A stretch of DNA of 64,000 bases, taken from assembly GCF_014762685.1 (NCBI RefSeq), contig NZ_JABURM010000005.1, positions 1,426,001-1,490,000 of the forward strand, given 5' to 3'. Below the pieces are notes generated by a model. That model did not search any database. It saw only the letters and a program-made list of their open reading frames with translations, and was not told the origin of the DNA. Every line of letters starts with the position of its first letter. Position 1 is the stretch's first letter. The position numbers were made by a program, and so were the translations under genes. Shown here in pieces: positions 59,464 through 64,000 of the stretch. The stretch comes from Gracilimonas sp. (GTDB lineage: Bacteria > Bacteroidota > Rhodothermia > Balneolales > Balneolaceae).

Positions 59464-60918
59464 TTACATTGCTGGAGTTGTATATCCGCCAAATGTATTC
59501 AGAATATCCATTAGCCCTTCACCCGGAAGCAATGGTTCTACACCATAATAAAGAGTCAGAATAGCAAGAATGGCTATAGTTCCACGGTAAAGTAGAGTCG
59601 GTGAAAAAAGCTGAATGGGCTGATGCTCCTCCCGGAAATATAGATATACCATAACCCGCAAGTAGTAGTAAACACTTGCTGCACTAGCAAGCACACCAAC
59701 TATAGCAAGTCCAATCATCTCAGCATTAATGGCTGCAGCAAATACATAATATTTACCTACGAAACCAACTAACGGGGGGATGCCTGCCAGGGAGAATAAA
59801 AATACAGATAATGAAATTCCCATCAGTGGTTCTTTATATCCTAATCCCGCCAGGTTTTGAACCTGATTGAAATCTAAACCTTTGTTCCTTTCATAGTAAG
59901 CTATCACCCCAAAAGCACCTACATTCATCAAGGTATATGCAAATAAATAAAACAATACAGCACTGTACCCTTCAAAAGTGCCCGCTGCCAGACCTACTAA
60001 AGCATAACCGGCATGAGCAATACTCGAATATGCCAGCATACGTTTCACATTATCCTGAACCAATGCTATGATGTTTCCAAACACCATAGTTATAATTGCA
60101 ATGACACTTAATACCAACTGCCAGTTGAGTCCTTCAATAATGGGTAAAGCTCTGGATAGCACCAGGATAAATGCTATAAATGTACCTGCCTTTGACGCTG
60201 TTGCCATATATGCGGTAAGCGTAGTCGGAGTTCCCTGATATACATCCGGGGTCCACATATGAAAAGGAACAGCAGATATCTTGAATAAAAATCCCACCAG
60301 TAACAAGGCCGTACCGGCTAAGAATAATGGATTGGTACTTGCTGCGGCTCCAATTTCAGGAATACTGGTTGTTCCTGTTGCTCCGTAAAGCAGTGCCATT
60401 CCGTACAATAGAAATCCGGTCGAAAATGCGCCCAGTAAAAAATACTTTAATGCTGATTCGGCACCCGATTTTTCATCCTTGATCAACCCGGCCATTACAT
60501 ATAAACAAATAGACATGGTTTCCAAACCTACAAACAAAGTAATCAAGTCATTTGAGCCGGCTAAAGCCAACATACCGGAGGTCGCAAACAGCATCAGTGC
60601 GTAGGTCTCTCCATAATAATGGCCTATTCCCCGCAAGTAATCTTCAGAGATAAAAACACAGAACACGGCACCGGTTAAAATTACCATATTCCCGAAAGCT
60701 ACCGGACCGCCATAAACTAACATGCCGGAAAAAGCAGTATCAATTGTGGTTCCAAGAGACTGAAGGCTCACAAAAAGAGCAGCTACTAATGCTACGGTTG
60801 TAATCCAAAAATTGAGGGGGCTTTCTTTTTTAAAAGCTTCCACAATAATTACTACCAAACCGGCTACGGCTGTGATGACTCCGGGTAAAAAAGCTTGTAT
60901 ATCGCCTAAATAATCCAT
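59464..60918 (-). CDS. nuoN: Complex I subunit NuoN (second cluster)
   Basis: 484 residues. LFVGLETMSICLYVMAGLI, KISAVPFHMWTPDVYQGTPTTLTAYMATASKAGTFIAFILV and RMLAYSSIAHAGYALVGLAAG are the antiporter core. Distinct from the 36773 NuoN. Its start is 9 bp after the pcd gene stop. Second proton-pumping arm. Confidence 0.95.
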   Translation of the reverse strand: MDYLGDIQAFLPGVITAVAGLVVIIVEAFKKESPLNFWITTVALVAALFVSLQSLGTTIDTAFSGMLVYGGPVAFGNMVILTGAVFCVFISEDYLRGIGHYYGETYALMLFATSGMLALAGSNDLITLFVGLETMSICLYVMAGLIKDEKSGAESALKYFLLGAFSTGFLLYGMALLYGATGTTSIPEIGAAASTNPLFLAGTALLLVGFLFKISAVPFHMWTPDVYQGTPTTLTAYMATASKAGTFIAFILVLSRALPIIEGLNWQLVLSVIAIITMVFGNIIALVQDNVKRMLAYSSIAHAGYALVGLAAGTFEGYSAVLFYLFAYTLMNVGAFGVIAYYERNKGLDFNQVQNLAGLGYKEPLMGISLSVFLFSLAGIPPLVGFVGKYYVFAAAINAEMIGLAIVGVLASAASVYYYLRVMVYLYFREEHQPIQLFSPTLLYRGTIAILAILTLYYGVEPLLPGEGLMDILNTFGGYTTPAM

Positions 60919-60927
60919 TTGCTATAT

Positions 60928-61212
60928 TTATAAAATGCTTTCAATTGCTTGAGCCAGTTCAATGTCTTTTTGAGTGACTTTATCCCCGGCATCGTGTGTA
61001 CTTAACTGAATTTTCACGGTGTTATAGACATTGAATAATTCAGGATGGTGAACCTGTTTTTCAGCTTCTATTCCCACCCGGACTATAAATCCGAGAGCTT
61101 CGCTGAAATCATTAAATGAAAATTCTTTTTTGATCTTATTACCCTCGAATTCCCACCCTTCTAAGGAATTCAAAGCATCGCGAATATCCTGTTCTGAAAG
61201 TGGTTGTGCCAT
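60928..61212 (-). CDS. Pterin-4a-carbinolamine dehydratase homologue within the nuo cluster
   Basis: 94 residues. LEGWEFEGNKIKKEFSFNDFSEALGFIVRVGIEAEKQVHHPELFNVYNTVKIQLSTHDAGDKVTQKDIELAQAI. The [EDK]xx(HH/H)xPxxxxxYxxVxxxLxTHDxGGxTxxD-like PCD motif is present. PCD dehydrates 4a-hydroxytetrahydrobiopterin and helps HNF1 dimerise in animals. A pcd homologue is, from memory, also part of the Rhodothermus marinus complex I cluster. Overlapped tightly by nuoM and nuoN spacing (1 bp and 9 bp). Confidence 0.93.
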   Translation of the reverse strand: MAQPLSEQDIRDALNSLEGWEFEGNKIKKEFSFNDFSEALGFIVRVGIEAEKQVHHPELFNVYNTVKIQLSTHDAGDKVTQKDIELAQAIESIL

Positions 61213-61213
61213 T

Positions 61214-62824
61214 TTACTTAGTGACTATTTGAGATTCAACTTGATCTACTTCATAAAATCTTGCAGTCCAGTTTGGAAGGTCTTCCATCTTAGATTGCTC
61301 TAAAACAGCTACACTTTTTGTTTCAGATGCCTCAATTAATTCAGTAACCTGGGCTTCAGAATACTTAGTGAAATCTACTGGATGAATTCCAATCCAAAAC
61401 ATGAAGATTACCATTGGAATTAACAATCCGATTTCCCGCCCGTTCAGGTCAATCAATTTTTCATTCTCTTCATTTGTAATCGGGCCGAACATTACGCGCT
61501 GGAACATCCATAACATATAGACTGCGGCTAAAATAACACCGGTTGCTCCAAGTACAGCAAAGGTCTTATTACTGTATAGCTCTGAGAAAAATGTACCATT
61601 CAATATTAAAAATTCTCCTACAAACCCATTAAGTCCGGGGAGCCCGATAGAAGCAAAGGTAGCTATCATAAACATTACTGTAAAAACCGGAATCTTCTTG
61701 GCAATACCGCCAAAGTCTTTGATCATTCGGGTATGTCTGCGGTCATAAAGCATTCCGACAATAAGGAATAGTGCGCCGGTTGAGAGGCCGTGGTTAATCA
61801 TTTGGATAATAGCTCCCTGTACTGCAACGGTATTTAATGCAAAAATTCCAAGAACAACAAAACCAAGGTGACTTACCGATGAGTAAGCAACCAACTTCTT
61901 AACGTCTTTCTGAACCATAGCAACTAACGCCCCATAAATAATTCCGATCACGGCAAGAGTCGCCATCCATGGAGCAAATTCCATAAAAGCATTTGGAAAT
62001 ATTGGCAGACAAACACGAATCAAACCATAAGTACCCATTTTCAGCATAATGGCCGCAAGTACTACCGAACCGGCAGTTGGAGCTTCGGTATGAGCATATG
62101 GCAACCAGGTATGAAATGGAAATAAAGGCACTTTAATACAAAACGCGAGTGCAAAAGCTAAAAACAGATAGGTTTGCTCAACCAATCCAATTTGGTAAAT
62201 ATCACTGGACAAAAATCTCCAGTCAGTCGTAAAGGCAACCCCCTCTCCCATGGCATATCCCGCATCATAGCCAAGGTAAATTAATCCAACCAACATAATC
62301 AGTGAGCCAACCAGCGTATAAATGAAAAACTTAACCGTTGCCTGAATACGTCCGGCTCCGCCCCAAATTCCAATCAGGAAGTACATGGGTATTAAAGAAA
62401 GCTCAAAAAATACGTAGAAAACCATCAGATCAAGAGAAGCAAAAACTCCTAATGAAGCAGTTTGAAGCAACAGTAACATGCTCAGATAGCCCGCCAAATG
62501 TTTGGTTACCGAATTCCAGGAAGACAGAATGACGATCGGCCCCATGAAGGTGGTTAACATAAAGAGTAGTAAGCTCAGTCCATCTAAGCCCACCAAATAT
62601 TTGATATCAATTGATTCCATCAACCTGCCGCCTTCAGTCAGGTACTGAGGAGTTCCTGAAGCCGCGACATCAAAACCAAACATCAGCGGCAATGACGCTA
62701 AAAATGTAATGCTGGTCACTAAAAGAGCAATCCACTTTCTGGAGTTTTCATTCTTGATCAACAGGATCAGAGGAATACCTAACAGTGGTAAATAAATGAC
62801 GATATTTAAAAGTGTTTCCATCAA
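61214..62824 (-). CDS. nuoM: Complex I subunit NuoM (second cluster)
   Basis: 536 residues. VFYVFFELSLIPMYFLIGIWGGAGRIQATVKFFIYTLVG, KVPLFPFHTWLPYAHTEAPTAGSVVLAAIMLKMGTYGLIR and KKLVAYSSVSHLGFVVLGIFA. Paralogue of NuoM at 38340. Followed by pcd 1 bp after its stop. Electron input for this complex I cannot be read from the window. Confidence 0.96.
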   Translation of the reverse strand: MMETLLNIVIYLPLLGIPLILLIKNENSRKWIALLVTSITFLASLPLMFGFDVAASGTPQYLTEGGRLMESIDIKYLVGLDGLSLLLFMLTTFMGPIVILSSWNSVTKHLAGYLSMLLLLQTASLGVFASLDLMVFYVFFELSLIPMYFLIGIWGGAGRIQATVKFFIYTLVGSLIMLVGLIYLGYDAGYAMGEGVAFTTDWRFLSSDIYQIGLVEQTYLFLAFALAFCIKVPLFPFHTWLPYAHTEAPTAGSVVLAAIMLKMGTYGLIRVCLPIFPNAFMEFAPWMATLAVIGIIYGALVAMVQKDVKKLVAYSSVSHLGFVVLGIFALNTVAVQGAIIQMINHGLSTGALFLIVGMLYDRRHTRMIKDFGGIAKKIPVFTVMFMIATFASIGLPGLNGFVGEFLILNGTFFSELYSNKTFAVLGATGVILAAVYMLWMFQRVMFGPITNEENEKLIDLNGREIGLLIPMVIFMFWIGIHPVDFTKYSEAQVTELIEASETKSVAVLEQSKMEDLPNWTARFYEVDQVESQIVTK

Positions 62825-62838
62825 CTGATTTGTGACAA

Positions 62839-64000
62839 TTACATTACCATTAAATAGAGTATTACAATCACGCCGATTACAAAGGCCAGCGCGTAACTTG
62901 AAACAACCCCGGTTTGAACATAGCGGAACAAGCTGCCAAATAAGCGAACGGTTCCGGCCGTAGCGTTAACAAAACCATCCACTACTTTCATGTCGAACAC
63001 AGCAAGTACTTTGTCGGAAAACTTCACCAGGGGATCGGAAATCAAACCTTCATATACCTCATCAAGGTTGTACTTATCTTTCCAGGTCTGATACAAGCCG
63101 CCGAATCTGTCAGCCAGCTTGGCATCAGACTCAAGCTGATTATTGTTGTTGTACATCTTGAATGCTGTAAACACACCCGCAATCGCAATTACGATGGAAG
63201 CCGACATCAGCGCCCATTCAATTCCATGGGAAAGCGTGAGTTCATAATCAGCTGTTACGTTATACAACCAGTTATGCAATAAATTGATATGAGCTTCTTC
63301 GTGGGTGAAGGTTTCCACAATGAAATTCGGGACACCCATAAAACCGCCCACAGTTGCAAGCCCGGCTAAAGTCCATAACGGAATTGTCATAGTAGCGGGA
63401 CTCTCATGCAAATATTTCTCAGCGCCAAGAGCTTCTTTAAATCTTTGGCCAAGTTTAAATTCTCCGTGGAACGTGGTAAGTGTGAGGCGGAACATATAAA
63501 AGGCAGTGAGGAAAGCGGTTATAATACCAACTACCCAAAGTGCCATATACATATATTGTCCAAACTCTCCTGCTCCGGCATTGGCCGTCATGGCAAGCAC
63601 TTCATCTTTAGAGAAGAAACCTGCCAACGGTGGAATCCCTGCAATGGCAATGGTTGATATCAAGAAAGTTTTATAGGTTGACGGCATATATTTTCTAAGC
63701 CCACCCATATTCCTCATATCCTGAGGATCAAAATGCACCTCTTTTCCTTCATGCTCCAGTTCATGCTCAACATGGTGCATGGCATGGATTACAGAACCGG
63801 AACCAAGAAACAAGCAAGCCTTAAAAAACGCATGTGTTACCACATGGAACATCGCTGCGGTAAACCCCCCGGCTCCCAACGCAAGGAACATATAACCCAG
63901 CTGAGAAACCGTCGAATATGCGAGTACTCCTTTAATATCATTTTGCGTTATGGCAATAGTTGCCGCGACAATTGCAGTAAGTGCTCCAATTACAGCAACA
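62839..64000 (-). CDS. nuoL: Complex I subunit NuoL (second cluster), cut by window end
   Basis: At least 386 residues of the C-terminal part; the frame stays open to 64000 (TAIVAATIAITQNDIKGVLAYSTVSQLGYM continues upstream of the Met at 63891). Core motifs: ITQNDIKGVLAYSTVSQLG, HAFFKACLFLGSGSVIHAMHHVEHE. A His/Glu-rich loop HHVEHELEHEGKEVHFDPQD and a C-terminal lateral helix with last TM are as expected. Start outside the window. Confidence 0.94.
   Translation of the reverse strand, partial: VAVIGALTAIVAATIAITQNDIKGVLAYSTVSQLGYMFLALGAGGFTAAMFHVVTHAFFKACLFLGSGSVIHAMHHVEHELEHEGKEVHFDPQDMRNMGGLRKYMPSTYKTFLISTIAIAGIPPLAGFFSKDEVLAMTANAGAGEFGQYMYMALWVVGIITAFLTAFYMFRLTLTTFHGEFKLGQRFKEALGAEKYLHESPATMTIPLWTLAGLATVGGFMGVPNFIVETFTHEEAHINLLHNWLYNVTADYELTLSHGIEWALMSASIVIAIAGVFTAFKMYNNNNQLESDAKLADRFGGLYQTWKDKYNLDEVYEGLISDPLVKFSDKVLAVFDMKVVDGFVNATAGTVRLFGSLFRYVQTGVVSSYALAFVIGVIVILYLMVM

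Noticed and set aside
1-64000. CRISPR arrays, tRNA, rRNA, tmRNA or insertion sequences
   Set aside because: I saw no evenly spaced repeat-spacer pattern, no cloverleaf-like sequence, and no transposase or integrase reading frame in the window.

Overview
The window reads as a moderately AT-rich chromosome segment from a Bacteroidota-related marine lineage, most likely Balneolales/Balneolia (a Balneola- or Gracilimonas-like organism). This is inferred from gene content: HU-HIG DNA-binding protein, DUF5777, DUF4199, DUF6340, many AHSA1/SRPBCC enzymes, a pterin carbinolamine dehydratase gene inside a complex I cluster (a layout I recall from Rhodothermus marinus), and hairpin-forming intergenic repeats. 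No rRNA, tRNA, CRISPR array, transposase or phage gene was seen.

Region 1 (1-9750, mostly + strand): the 3' part of an amidohydrolase, small membrane proteins, a cupin, a GlxA/AraC-type regulator on the minus strand, then a run of small monodomain enzymes (DinB, VOC, a CxxC-less HMA-like protein, a DHFR-like reductase, a SnoaL-like protein) and an ArsR-type repressor followed by two tandem AHSA1 proteins, an alpha/beta hydrolase, a DoxX protein, a double VOC protein and a third AHSA1 protein. Region 2 (9749-15982): an MltF-type lytic transglycosylase, a cupredoxin-YceI-DUF5777 set, and an ECF sigma factor with a 414-residue partner that joins a cytoplasmic anti-sigma-like N-terminus, one inner-membrane helix, a long linker and an outer-membrane beta-barrel. 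Region 3 (15983-23184): a second ArsR-AHSA1-HMA-like module, DUF proteins, a methyltransferase and an HU-HIG protein, separated by dispersed palindromic repeats.

Region 4 (23259-26731, minus): FolE2 and a PTPS-family protein, then the arsenite exporter Acr3 and arsenate reductase ArsC behind a promoter with a 16-bp palindrome. The identical palindrome recurs 23 kb away in front of arsR-arsM (48592-49852), so the two ars loci probably form one regulon. Region 5 (26732-47362, minus): korB, korA, an Alvin-type ferredoxin, a DHODH-like flavoprotein, nifJ, two Rrf2 regulators with three conserved cysteines, a Cys-rich HEPN-like protein and an 11-gene complex I operon nuoABCDHIJKLMN that lacks nuoEFG. 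Pyruvate and 2-oxoacid oxidation probably reduce ferredoxin, which may feed this complex I directly. Divergent from nuoA is a CheB-like protein with a cysteine in place of the catalytic serine and no phospho-acceptor aspartate.

Region 6 (48592-59306): arsM-arsR, an unannotated 50-codon ORF, ftsH, thiL, a TolQ/ExbB-ExbD operon with its own terminator, a DsbD-type reductase, and rpsF-rpsR-rplI. Region 7 (59464-64000): a second set of complex I antiporter-like subunits, nuoL (cut by the window end)-nuoM-pcd-nuoN. The genome therefore carries two copies of the proton-pumping arm.
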